From Arthrobacter sp. 9AX (lineage in GTDB: Bacteria > Actinomycetota > Actinomycetes > Actinomycetales > Micrococcaceae), in NCBI RefSeq assembly GCF_902506095.1, contig NZ_LR733293.1:540416-604415 (forward strand): a stretch of DNA of 64,000 bases, in the 5' to 3' direction. A program made the translations under genes and the position numbers. This document shows, in pieces, positions 1-8,305 of the stretch. Every line of letters starts with the position of its first letter. Within the stretch, counting starts at the first letter, position 1. The notes under the pieces were generated by a model that worked only from the letters and a program-made list of their open reading frames with translations, was not told where the DNA came from and did no database searches.

Positions 1-1
1 G

Positions 2-2857
2 GAGCACCCCGTCACCGAGGCCGTCACCGGTGTGGACCTGGTGGAATGGATGCTCCGGCTGGCCCAGGGTGGCGGCGAAGGCCAGGCAGTCCTGACCGGC
101 GTGCCGGACAGCCTGCCGGTGACCGGGCACGCCGTGGAAGCACGCGTCTACGCCGAGGACCCGGCCCGCGGCTTCCAGCCCAGCGCGGGCACCGTGACCA
201 ATGCCGCCTACCCGCCGGCGTCAGAGGCCAGGGTGGACGCGTGGGCGGAAACCGGGACCGAAGTGTCCACCAACTACGATCCGCTCCTGGGCAAGATCAT
301 CACCTCCGGCCGCGACCGCGCCGACGCGTTTGACCGGCTGGCCGCCGCGCTCGCCGGCACCCTGATCGATGGCATCGAAACCAATCTGGGGATGCTCCGC
401 GCCGCCACCGTGCTGGATGTGGTCCGCCGGGTCCAGCACTCCACCAGCACCCTGGACAATGTGGGGGATCCGGAGCCGCGCATCACCGTGGACCGCCCCG
501 GCCTGCAAACCAGCGTGCAGGACTGGCCCGGCCGGACCGGGCTGTGGCAGATCGGTGTCCCGCCGAGCGGACCCATGGACGATCTGTCCTTCCGGCTGGG
601 AAACACAGCACTCGGCAACCCCGAAGGTGCTCCCGGCCTGGAATTCACCATGACGGGGCCCAGCCTGACGTTTACGCACGCCACCACCGTCTGTGTCACG
701 GGCGCGGAAGTCAGCGTGACAGTTGACGGGATGGAAGTTCCTGCCTGGACCCCTGTCGCGGTTCCCGCGGGCGGAACGCTCGACGTCGGCACTGCCGCCG
801 GCAAGGGCCTGCGCGGCTACATCCTGTTCCAGGGCGGCCTGGACATACCGCAGTACCTGGGCAGCGCCTCCACCTTCACGCTGGGCCAGTTCGGCGGCCA
901 CGCCGGACGCGTGCTGCGCGCCGGCGACGTGCTCCGGGCAGTTGCCCCCGCCGAAGGCGAAGTAGCGACGGCGGCAGCACCCGTGGCAGCAGTTCCGCTG
1001 GACAGCCGCCCGGCCCTGGCCTCGACCTGGGAACTGACGGTAACGGAAGGCCCGCACGGTGCCCCGGAATTCTTCCAGCGCGAAGACATCGAAGAGCTGT
1101 ACGGCGCCGAGTACGAGGTCCACTTCAACTCCGCCCGCACCGGGGTCCGTCTGATCGGCCCCAAGCCGCGCTGGGCACGGACCGACGGCGGGGAGGCGGG
1201 CCTGCACCCCTCCAACATCCACGACACCGCCTACTCCGTGGGTGCCCTGGACTTCACCGGCGATACCCCCATCCTGCTGGGCCCGGACGGACCCAGCCTG
1301 GGCGGGTTTGTCTGCCCCGTCACCGTGGTGACGGCGGACCGCTGGAAGCTTGGCCAGCTCCGGCCGGGCGACAAGGTCCGCTTCGTTCCGGTCAAAGCCA
1401 GCCATGCGCCGTCGGCCAAGGACCTGGGACCCGGCCGCCAGCTGATTCTTCCGGGCGACGACGCGTGGTCAGGGGCCGGTTCCTCCGCCACGGCCCCGGC
1501 ATCAGTGCCGGCGCTGCGCACCGCCCGCGGGGATGGCGACGACGGCGTGCTGGGCCGGGTGCCTGAAAGCGACGGACGGCCGGCGGTCACCTACCGCCGT
1601 TCCGGTGACGACAACCTGCTGGTGGAATACGGCGAGATGGTGCTGGACCTTGGCCTTCGGGCCAGGGTGCACGCCCTGCACCAGCACCTCGAACAGCTCC
1701 GGATGCCCGGCATCGTGGACCTCACCCCGGGCATCCGTTCGCTGCAGATCAAGGTGGACCCCTCGGTCCTGTCCACCACGCGGCTGCTGGGACTCGTCCG
1801 GGAGATCGAGGCAGCGCTGCCTGCGAGTTCTGAACTGGTGGTTCCCAGCCGGACCGTCCGGCTGCCGCTGTCCTGGGATGATCCCGCCACCCGCGAGGCG
1901 ATCGAACGGTACATGGCGGGGGTCCGGGATGACGCCCCGTGGTGCCCTTGGAACATCGAGTTCATCCGGCGGATCAACGGCTTGGATTCGGTCAGCGAGG
2001 TATTCGACACCGTCTTCAACGCCGAGTACCTGGTCCTGGGCCTGGGTGACGTCTACCTCGGGGCGCCGGTGGCCACTCCGCTGGATCCGCGCCACCGCCT
2101 GGTCACCACCAAGTACAACCCGGCCCGCACCTGGACGCCGGAGAATGCGGTGGGCATCGGCGGCGCGTACATGTGCATCTACGGCATGGAAGGCCCCGGC
2201 GGCTACCAGTTCGTGGGCCGCACCACCCAGGTGTGGTCGCGCTACGCGGATTCCGCGCCGTTCGAGCCGGGCTCTCCTTGGCTGCTGCGCTTCTTCGACC
2301 GGATCTCCTGGTATCCCGTCAGCCCTGAGGAACTCCTGGACCTCCGCGCCGATATGGCCGCAGGAAGGGGCCGCGGGGTGGACATCGAGGACGGCACTTT
2401 CTCGCTGGCTGAGCACGAGGTGTTCCTTGAGGAGAACCGCGAGTCCATCGCGGCGTTCCGGGAAAAGCAGGGCGCGGCATTCGCCATTGAGCGGCAGGCA
2501 TGGGCCGATGCCGGCGAGTTCGACCGTGCCGACGCGCTGGCTGCCGTTGTGGTTCCGACGGCAGCCGAGGTGGAGGTTCCGGACGGCGGTTCCCTCGTCT
2601 GCGCCCCCTTCGCCGCGAGTGTCTGGAAGGTGGATGTGGCCGAAGGCGAGCGGGTCGCCAAGGGCCAGCCGCTGGTATCCCTCGAAGCGATGAAGATGGA
2701 AACCGTGCTGGAAGCGCCGTGCGACGGCGTGGTGCTGCGGGTCCTGCCGGTCGCCGGATCACAGGTCGTCGCGGGTGAAGCCGTGGTGGTCCTCGGTGCG
2801 GATGTGGACCTCGAACTGGTATCCGGAGCTCCTGAACTGGAAGAGGCAGCAGTATGA
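2..2857 (+). CDS. uca: Urea carboxylase (or guanidine carboxylase), 5'-truncated by window edge
   Basis: ATP- and biotin-dependent carboxylase that makes allophanate from urea for the hydrolase downstream. The reading frame is open from base 2, so the N-terminal ATP-grasp part lies outside the window. The visible 951 residues begin in the biotin carboxylase domain (EHPVTEAVTGVDLVEWML). Next come an AHS2/KipA-like carboxyltransferase half (from about residue 160, TVDRPGLQTSVQDWPGRTG), an AHS1/KipI-like half (about 530-740), and a C-terminal biotinyl domain (about 870-940) with the lysine motif EAMKMET. The stop overlaps the atzF start (ATGA). Enzymes of this architecture act on urea or on guanidine in different bacteria, and the sequence read here does not decide which. 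Confidence is high for the family and moderate for the substrate. Confidence 0.93.
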   Translation, partial: EHPVTEAVTGVDLVEWMLRLAQGGGEGQAVLTGVPDSLPVTGHAVEARVYAEDPARGFQPSAGTVTNAAYPPASEARVDAWAETGTEVSTNYDPLLGKIITSGRDRADAFDRLAAALAGTLIDGIETNLGMLRAATVLDVVRRVQHSTSTLDNVGDPEPRITVDRPGLQTSVQDWPGRTGLWQIGVPPSGPMDDLSFRLGNTALGNPEGAPGLEFTMTGPSLTFTHATTVCVTGAEVSVTVDGMEVPAWTPVAVPAGGTLDVGTAAGKGLRGYILFQGGLDIPQYLGSASTFTLGQFGGHAGRVLRAGDVLRAVAPAEGEVATAAAPVAAVPLDSRPALASTWELTVTEGPHGAPEFFQREDIEELYGAEYEVHFNSARTGVRLIGPKPRWARTDGGEAGLHPSNIHDTAYSVGALDFTGDTPILLGPDGPSLGGFVCPVTVVTADRWKLGQLRPGDKVRFVPVKASHAPSAKDLGPGRQLILPGDDAWSGAGSSATAPASVPALRTARGDGDDGVLGRVPESDGRPAVTYRRSGDDNLLVEYGEMVLDLGLRARVHALHQHLEQLRMPGIVDLTPGIRSLQIKVDPSVLSTTRLLGLVREIEAALPASSELVVPSRTVRLPLSWDDPATREAIERYMAGVRDDAPWCPWNIEFIRRINGLDSVSEVFDTVFNAEYLVLGLGDVYLGAPVATPLDPRHRLVTTKYNPARTWTPENAVGIGGAYMCIYGMEGPGGYQFVGRTTQVWSRYADSAPFEPGSPWLLRFFDRISWYPVSPEELLDLRADMAAGRGRGVDIEDGTFSLAEHEVFLEENRESIAAFREKQGAAFAIERQAWADAGEFDRADALAAVVVPTAAEVEVPDGGSLVCAPFAASVWKVDVAEGERVAKGQPLVSLEAMKMETVLEAPCDGVVLRVLPVAGSQVVAGEAVVVLGADVDLELVSGAPELEEAAV

Positions 2858-4704
2858 GCACAATGAAAACCGGCCCGGCCACCGCTCGGGCCCAAGCAGC
2901 CCTCGCCGCCTTGGAAACCATTGACCGCCCGGAAATCTGGATCACCCTCCGCGGGGCTGATGACCTGCTGGCCGAAGCGGCTGCCATTGATGCGGCCGCC
3001 GCGGGCGGGGCCACCCTGCCGCTGGCAGGGCTGCTGCTCGCCGTCAAGAACAACGTTGACGTGGCGGGAATCCCCACCACAGCTGCCTGCCCTGGCTTTG
3101 CCTTCGTCCCGGACAAGGACGCCGAAGCGGTGGCCCGGCTCCGTGCCGCCGGGGCGCTGGTCCTGGGTGCCGCCAACCTGGACCAGTTCGCCACCGGCCT
3201 GGTGGGCACCCGCAGCCCGCACGGTGCCGTCCGGGACTCCCGCCGTCCGGACTTCATTTCCGGCGGCTCCAGCTCCGGCTCCGCGGTCGCCGTGGCGCTG
3301 GGCCTGGTGGACATCGCCATTGGGACCGACACCGCCGGTTCGGGCCGCATCCCGGCCGGGCTGCAGGGCGTCGTGGGCATCAAGCCGACCCTGGATGTTG
3401 TGTCCACGGCAGGCGTGGTGCCGGCGTGCAGGTCCTGGGACGCCGTCACCATCTTCGCCCGCCATCTTGCCACTGCTGAACTAGCCATGGGAGTGATGGC
3501 GGGCGGATCACGTGCCTGGCCTGCGGGCATCCGGCTGGCGGCGCCGGAAAAGCCGCGTGTGGCGTACCCGGCAACCCTGCCGGCGCTCCCGAAAACCTGG
3601 GCCGCAGAATTCCACCGCAACGTTGACCGGCTGAAGGCGTTGGGCATGGAAGCGGAGGCCATCGAATTCGATGCCTTCCTGGACGCTGCCAGGTTGCTCT
3701 ACGACGGCGGACTGGTGGCGGAGCGGTACGCCGCCGTCGGCAGCTTCCTTGCGAAGCACGATGGCGTGACGGACGGCCAGGACGGCCTCGACCCCACCGT
3801 TGAACGCATCATCCGGGCGGCCGGTACTGTGCCTGCGTACCGGTATGTGGCGGACACGGCACGGCTCGAGGTGCTGAAACGCCAGGCGATGGCGGAGCTG
3901 GAAGGATATGACGCCCTGCTGATCCCCACCGCGCCGTTCCACCCCACCCTTGCCGAGGTGGCTGCGGACCCTGTGGGGGTGAACTCCCTGATGGGCACGT
4001 ATACAAACTTTTGCAACCTGTTCGACCTGTGCGCTGTGGCGGTGCCTGCCGGCGAGGTGGACGGGGCCCAGTTCGGGCTGACCGTGGTGGGCCGGACGTT
4101 CGACGACGCCGTGGCGGCGGACATCGCCCGCCGCCTGGAGGTAACGCCCGACGCTCCCGCCCTCTTCGCCGGGGGCGCGGCACCGGCGGCCGGGCGCACT
4201 GGTGGCCACCCGGCGTCGTCCATTCCCTGGCCCGTTGCCGCGGGCGCAACCGCTGTACCGCTCGTAGTGGTGGGCGCGCACCGGAGGGGCCAGCCGTTGG
4301 CGCCGCAGCTTGAGGAACTCGGGGCTTTCTGGGACGGGCCCGCGCGCACCTCAGCCCGCTACCGGATGGTGTCCCTGGACACGGTGCCGCCTAAACCGGG
4401 GGTGTACCGCTCGGACCACGACGGCGCGGAGCTGGTGGGGGAACGGTGGCTGGTGTCCGAAGCAGGGCTGGGGAAGTTCCTGGCCGCGCTGCCCGAACCC
4501 ATGCTGCTCGGATCCATCGAACTGGCCGATGGCTCCAGGGCCGTAGGGTTCGCCTGCGACGCCGTGGCCGCCGCGGGCGGGGAGGACATCACGCGCTACG
4601 GTGACTGGCTGGCGGCCAAGGACCACCTGCACCGGCCCAGGAGCCTGTGGCAAAACCTGGGCGAAGCCGCCCTGGCAGGCTTCAGCAGGGGAGAGCGCAC
4701 CTGA
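2854..4704 (+). CDS. atzF: Allophanate hydrolase (amidase-signature family)
   Basis: Hydrolyses allophanate to ammonium and carbon dioxide, the second step after the upstream carboxylase, whose stop codon it overlaps by 4 nt. The protein has 616 residues. The N-terminal amidase-signature domain carries the Ser-cisSer-Lys triad: lysine near residue 65 (LLAVKNNVDVAG), the glycine/serine loop GGSSSGSAVAVALG near 140, and the nucleophile stretch TDTAGSGRIPAG near 165. The C-terminal domain of about 150 residues (from about 465) is the small second domain of AtzF/DUR1,2-type hydrolases. The overlap implies translational coupling and one transcript. Confidence 0.95.
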   Translation: MSTMKTGPATARAQAALAALETIDRPEIWITLRGADDLLAEAAAIDAAAAGGATLPLAGLLLAVKNNVDVAGIPTTAACPGFAFVPDKDAEAVARLRAAGALVLGAANLDQFATGLVGTRSPHGAVRDSRRPDFISGGSSSGSAVAVALGLVDIAIGTDTAGSGRIPAGLQGVVGIKPTLDVVSTAGVVPACRSWDAVTIFARHLATAELAMGVMAGGSRAWPAGIRLAAPEKPRVAYPATLPALPKTWAAEFHRNVDRLKALGMEAEAIEFDAFLDAARLLYDGGLVAERYAAVGSFLAKHDGVTDGQDGLDPTVERIIRAAGTVPAYRYVADTARLEVLKRQAMAELEGYDALLIPTAPFHPTLAEVAADPVGVNSLMGTYTNFCNLFDLCAVAVPAGEVDGAQFGLTVVGRTFDDAVAADIARRLEVTPDAPALFAGGAAPAAGRTGGHPASSIPWPVAAGATAVPLVVVGAHRRGQPLAPQLEELGAFWDGPARTSARYRMVSLDTVPPKPGVYRSDHDGAELVGERWLVSEAGLGKFLAALPEPMLLGSIELADGSRAVGFACDAVAAAGGEDITRYGDWLAAKDHLHRPRSLWQNLGEAALAGFSRGERT

Positions 4705-4719
4705 CCGCCCCTCCCCTGG

Positions 4720-4782
4720 GAGTTTTTGTCCAGATATGCAGGCTTCGAGGCCTTTTATCCCTGCATATCTGGACAAAAACTC
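4720..4782. repeat. Dispersed inverted repeat, copy 1 (perfect arms)
   Basis: Perfect 23-bp inverted repeat. The arms are 4720-4742 (core GTTTTTGTCCAGATATGC) and 4760-4782, with a 17-nt loop. It lies between the convergent atzF and alpha/beta hydrolase genes, so it could serve as a bidirectional terminator. Related copies are at 26363-26416 and 46372-46429, which makes this a repeat family and not a one-off hairpin. Confidence 0.9.
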
Positions 4783-4806
4783 GGGGGGCGGGAAGTCGGT
4801 GCGGCC

Positions 4807-5661
4807 TCAGCCCTTGAAGTACTCGGAAATGTCCGTGACCAGTTCGCCCACGGCGGCAGGGATGGAGCCGTGGAAGCACTTGGGGGAGAGCTCGTAGGTG
4901 CTGCCGGGGACAGCGGCGTGCAAGCGTTCGGCTGTTGCTTTGTAGTAGCCGGGGCTCTTGCCGCCGGCCATGAAATGTGTGTTGGCCGGGAGCACGCTGA
5001 AGTCCCTTGCATGGTCCGCCTCGTTGTAAGCGGCCCGCAGCTCGCCCACGCCGCTGGGCATTACCTCCTGGAACATCCTGTTCATCTTGGTGCGGGACAG
5101 CACTGCCATCAGCCCGGCGAGGACGGGTTCAGGGATTCTGGCCATGGCGGATCCGGGTTTCGTGGCCTTCTTCATGTGCGCCAGGGCGTGGCCCACCTTG
5201 CCCCTGTCAACGGCGTCCTCGAATCCGTCCAGCCAGCCGGTGTCAATGCTGCCGTCGATGTTCACGGCGGCGTCGTACACGGCCAGCTTGTCCGGTACGT
5301 ACGGGGTTCCGGTGAACTCCTGCACCGCGTTCAGGGCCACCGATCCGCCCAGGCTGTGGCCCAGGATGTTCCGGGCTCCGGTGGCGTCCATGACCGTGCG
5401 CACATCCTCTATCTCGGTGGCCATGGAGTAGTCCGCAGGTTGTCCGGAGGAGCTGCCGCGGCCGCGACGGTCGTAAACGTCCACGGCCCAGCCCTCGCCC
5501 AGGCCCTTCGCCAGCGCAATCGAAAACGGCCGGTAGATCAGGGCGGTCAGGAAGGCGCCGCCGATCAGCACCACGCGGCGTTCGCCCGGCGCGCCTTGGG
5601 TGCCGTAACTGTACAAAGCCAGCCGGCCGCCGTCGTGCGTTGAGAGTACCTGTTCCTTCAC
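4807..5661 (-). CDS. Alpha/beta-hydrolase fold protein
   Basis: Predicted cytoplasmic esterase/lipase-type hydrolase of 284 residues; the substrate is unknown. The nucleophile elbow GHSLGG (near residue 99), the RGRGSS segment after the second strand, and a late Asp/His region near CFHGSIP fit the Ser-Asp-His fold. On the minus strand a TAGGAT -10 box (5673-5668) is followed by 6 nt and then a GTG at 5661, so the mRNA is probably leaderless from that GTG; another GTG lies one codon upstream at 5664. It is convergent with atzF and divergent from lysS, with which it shares a promoter region of about 70 bp. Confidence 0.85.
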   Translation of the reverse strand: MKEQVLSTHDGGRLALYSYGTQGAPGERRVVLIGGAFLTALIYRPFSIALAKGLGEGWAVDVYDRRGRGSSSGQPADYSMATEIEDVRTVMDATGARNILGHSLGGSVALNAVQEFTGTPYVPDKLAVYDAAVNIDGSIDTGWLDGFEDAVDRGKVGHALAHMKKATKPGSAMARIPEPVLAGLMAVLSRTKMNRMFQEVMPSGVGELRAAYNEADHARDFSVLPANTHFMAGGKSPGYYKATAERLHAAVPGSTYELSPKCFHGSIPAAVGELVTDISEYFKG

Positions 5662-5735
5662 CACCCCATCCTAGGCAGGGCCGGTCAGGAGGCCCCGCAG
5701 CGGGGCCGGCCCGATGCCCGGTAAACTTGATGATT

Positions 5736-7268
5736 GTGACTTCCCAAAACACCCCCTCGCCCAAGAACGCCCCGGAGCCGCTGGATGCCAGCGAGCAGAT
5801 GCGGATCCGCATGGAGAAGCGCGCCAAACTGATCGAGCGCGGCGTTGAGGCGTACCCGGTTGGTGTTGAGCGGACGCACTCCCTCGCCGAGGTCCGCGAA
5901 AAATACGCCCACCTCGAGGCCGACGACACCACCGGCGACATCGTGGGCATCACCGGCCGCGTGGTGTTCGTCCGCAACACCGGCAAGCTGTGCTTTGCCA
6001 CCCTCCAGGAGGGCGGAACGGACGGCAAGGGGACCCGCCTGCAGGCCATGCTCAGCCTCGCCAACGTGGGTGAAGAAGCGCTCGCCGAATGGAAGGCGCT
6101 CGTTGACCTTGGCGACCACGTGTTCATCCGGGGCGAAGTCATTTCCTCGCGCCGCGGCGAGCTGTCAGTCATGGCCGATTCGTGGTCCATGGCCTCCAAG
6201 GCGCTGCGCCCGCTGCCGGTCCTGCACGCGGAGCTGAATGAGGAAACCCGCGTCCGCCAGCGTTACGTGGATCTCATGGTCCGCGACGAAGCCCGCGAAA
6301 TGGTCTACACACGCGCGGCCATCACCCGATCCATCCGCGAGACGCTGTTCCGCCACAACTATGTCGAGGTGGAAACCCCCATCCTGCAGCTGGTCCACGG
6401 CGGCGCGCTGGCGCGGCCTTTCGAGACCCACATGAACGCCTTCGACCAGAAGATGACCCTGCGCATCGCCACCGAGCTGTACCTCAAGCGGGCCGTAGTG
6501 GGCGGCATCGACCGCGTCTACGACATGGGCCGGGTGTTCCGGAACGAAGGCGTGGACTCCACCCACAGCCCGGAATTCACCACGCTGGAGTGCTACGAGG
6601 CGTGGGCGGACCAGTTTGTGATGGCGGAGCGCATCAAGGAGATCATCCTTGACGCCGCCGACGCCGTGGGTGCCGGCCGTGTGCTCCAGACCGAGGCAGG
6701 GGAGATTAACCTCGACGGCGACTGGGCCTGGGTTTCCGTGTACCCCGGACTGTCCGACGCCGTTGGACAGGAAGTCACACCGGAAACTCCGCTCGAGGTG
6801 CTCCGCGGCATTGCCGAAAAGCACGAGGTCAAGGTTGACCCCAAGTGGGACGCCGAGAAACTGGCAGTTGAGCTCTTCGGCGAAATCGTCGAGCCCACGC
6901 TGCTGAACCCCACCTTCGTCTACGACTACCCGCCCTCCGCCCAGCCGCTGGCCCGCCCGCACCGCAGGGACGGCCGGCTGATCGAGGCCTGGGACCTCAT
7001 CATCGGCGGCATGGAGCGTGGCACCGCGTTCTCGGAACTGATCGACCCCGTCATCCAGCGCGAGCGGCTCACCGAACAGTCACGGCACGCGGCTGCCGGG
7101 GACGACGAGGCAATGCAGCTGGACGAGGACTTCCTGCGGGCGCTTGAATACGGGGCTCCCCCCATGGGCGGCATCGGCCTCGGGATCGACCGGCTGGTGA
7201 TGCTGTTCACCGGTGCCGGCATCCGCGAAACCATCCTGTTCCCGCTGCTGAAGCCCGAAGGGCACTGA
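5736..7268 (+). CDS. lysS: Lysyl-tRNA synthetase, class II
   Basis: Charges tRNA-Lys in the cytoplasm. The protein of 510 residues has an N-terminal OB-fold anticodon-binding domain (about 60-165, ITGRVVFVRNTGKLCF) and a class II catalytic core: motif 1 around FRHNYVEVETPIL, motif 2 around YDMGRVFRNEG and motif 3 GGIGLGIDRLVMLFTG. The frame opens further upstream, but the conserved part supports a start near here. A TAAACT -10 at 5722-5727 leaves no room for a leader before ATG 5730, so GTG 5736 is the likely leaderless start; ATG 5730 is the alternative. A small membrane-protein gene follows after 2 nt. Confidence 0.95.
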   Translation: MTSQNTPSPKNAPEPLDASEQMRIRMEKRAKLIERGVEAYPVGVERTHSLAEVREKYAHLEADDTTGDIVGITGRVVFVRNTGKLCFATLQEGGTDGKGTRLQAMLSLANVGEEALAEWKALVDLGDHVFIRGEVISSRRGELSVMADSWSMASKALRPLPVLHAELNEETRVRQRYVDLMVRDEAREMVYTRAAITRSIRETLFRHNYVEVETPILQLVHGGALARPFETHMNAFDQKMTLRIATELYLKRAVVGGIDRVYDMGRVFRNEGVDSTHSPEFTTLECYEAWADQFVMAERIKEIILDAADAVGAGRVLQTEAGEINLDGDWAWVSVYPGLSDAVGQEVTPETPLEVLRGIAEKHEVKVDPKWDAEKLAVELFGEIVEPTLLNPTFVYDYPPSAQPLARPHRRDGRLIEAWDLIIGGMERGTAFSELIDPVIQRERLTEQSRHAAAGDDEAMQLDEDFLRALEYGAPPMGGIGLGIDRLVMLFTGAGIRETILFPLLKPEGH

Positions 7269-7270
7269 CC

Positions 7271-7450
7271 ATGGAATACGTAGCTGTGCTGCTTCCCTCC
7301 ATTGTGGTGGGGCTGATCTTCTGGTTTGCCATGAAAGCCATCTTTAATGCGGATAAGTCCGAGCGCCAGGCAGAAGCGCGTGCGCAGGCAGAGGCCGAAG
7401 CGCAGGGAGCTTCCCCTGCCGACCGCAACGACCCCGAGTCCAATAGATAA
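7271..7450 (+). CDS. Small single-pass membrane protein (59 aa)
   Basis: Small gene starting 2 nt after the lysS stop, so it is very probably on the same transcript. The product begins MEYVAVLLPSIVVGLIFWF, a clear N-terminal membrane helix (about residues 4-24). A short basic junction and a highly charged Ala/Glu/Arg/Gln tail (QAEARAQAEAEAQG) follow, likely helical and cytoplasmic, ending at a TAA. It has no catalytic motif. The tight spacing, sensible topology and AT-rich promoter directly after it argue for a real gene. Function unknown. Confidence 0.75.
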   Translation: MEYVAVLLPSIVVGLIFWFAMKAIFNADKSERQAEARAQAEAEAQGASPADRNDPESNR

Positions 7451-7496
7451 AAGACCCACAACTTTCTGCCTTTATCCGCAGGAACCATTAGACGCT

Positions 7497-7526
7497 TTGA
7501 CGCGTTGCCATAAAAAGAGTCATACT
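7497..7526 (+). promoter_or_regulatory. Candidate lsr2 promoter
   Basis: TTGACG (7497-7502) and CATACT (7521-7526) with an 18-bp spacer, inside the only distinctly AT-rich stretch of this region (7451-7583). It would give a leader of roughly 50 nt ending in an AAAGGAAG ribosome-binding site before the ATG at 7584. AT-rich DNA is also the preferred target of Lsr2 itself, so autoregulation is plausible. Confidence 0.6.
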
Positions 7527-7583
7527 TTTTAGGAAACATCCTGCTTTTCTGAAAACCGAACCTTTCCCAAAGGAAGACTTTTA

Positions 7584-7919
7584 ATGGCACAGAAAGTAAA
7601 CATCATCCTCGTTGATGATCTGGATGGGGGATCCGCAGACGAGAATGTCAAGTTTGGCCTTGACGGGGTCAACTACGAGATCGATCTTTCGGCGGCTAAT
7701 GCCACCGAACTTCGCTCCTCATTGGAGCGGTTTATCGGCGCCGCGCGAAAGGCTTCCGGCGCCAGTGGCCGGACCGCCCGGACGAAAGCGCCCACCGGTG
7801 GCCGCAGCCACGATTCGGCCCAGATTCGTCAATGGGCCCGCGAAAACGGCTACACGGTTAACAGCCGCGGCCGAATTCAGGCTGAAATCCAGGAAGCCTA
7901 CCAAAAGGCCAATTCCTAG
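7584..7919 (+). CDS. lsr2: Lsr2 nucleoid-associated xenogeneic silencer
   Basis: H-NS-like DNA-bridging protein of actinobacteria that coats AT-rich DNA. The protein has 111 residues. The N-terminal oligomerisation domain reads MAQKVNIILVDDLDGG with the GVNYEIDLS strand. A basic linker rich in Ala/Gly/Arg/Lys follows (about 55-75), then a C-terminal DNA-binding domain (about 77-111) with IRQWARENGYTVNSRGRI; the RGR is the AT-hook-like minor-groove motif. It has its own promoter, an AAAGGAAG Shine-Dalgarno and a strong terminator, so it is a monocistronic unit. Confidence 0.97.
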   Translation: MAQKVNIILVDDLDGGSADENVKFGLDGVNYEIDLSAANATELRSSLERFIGAARKASGASGRTARTKAPTGGRSHDSAQIRQWARENGYTVNSRGRIQAEIQEAYQKANS

Positions 7920-7941
7920 TTACGGCGTCAGCCCAAGTAAT

Positions 7942-7977
7942 AAGCCCTGCTTCCTATTTTGGAAGCAGGGCTTTTTT
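7942..7977 (+). terminator. Rho-independent terminator of lsr2
   Basis: Thirteen-bp stem (7942-7954 with 7961-7973, AAGCCCTGCTTCC arm), a 6-nt loop, and a T run through 7977. It starts 23 nt after the lsr2 stop. Confidence 0.93.
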
Positions 7978-7978
7978 G

Positions 7979-8223
7979 GCTGCGGAACCTAAAATGTGCG
8001 CCGCTCCCCGCAATTTTCTCCTGCAGCCGGGACGCTTTCATGCGGGTCCGGTCCGCGGGGCAGCAGAATCGCTCCTCCCTACTGTCGGCAGACCTGGAAG
8101 CGGACGGCGGAATCACCTGTTGCAGTGGCGGGCGGCTCCGTCTTCCGGCGGCTTCGATGCCCCGTCATCGTGGCGGTGGAAGCCCTTGAGAGGGGCCGTA
8201 TGGAATATTCCGTGAACGTCCCG
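7979..8223. other. Intergenic stretch lsr2-clpC without a convincing gene
   Basis: About 245 bp between the lsr2 terminator and the clpC regulatory region. Short open frames exist on both strands, but they overlap each other and show no ribosome-binding site or recognisable product. I see no tRNA or strong hairpin here. Confidence 0.5.
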
Positions 8224-8241
8224 GTTTCCCCTGTGGCGAAC
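8224..8241 (+). promoter_or_regulatory. Candidate ClgR operator upstream of clpC
   Basis: The 18-mer GTTTCCCCTGTGGCGAAC fits the actinobacterial ClgR pattern GTTCGC-N6-GCGAAC with a perfect right half and two differences in the left half. It lies just upstream of a possible promoter, TCCACA (8246-8251), 17 bp, TAGCAT (8269-8274), the position expected for an activator. ClgR is known to activate clp genes in actinobacteria; the match here is by eye. Confidence 0.55.
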
Positions 8242-8305
8242 ACGCTCCACAACTTCCGGCAGGCCACGTAGCATCAAAGTACGTCGTAGCTAGGAGTGTG
8301 GCGAA

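Noticed and set aside
221..1405. Long open frames on the opposite strand of the urea carboxylase gene and similar long antisense frames throughout (for example opposite clpC and ureC)
   Set aside because: They have Arg/Gly/Pro/Ala-rich compositions, no ribosome-binding sites, and lie fully opposite genes with clear motifs. They are typical shadows in high-GC DNA.
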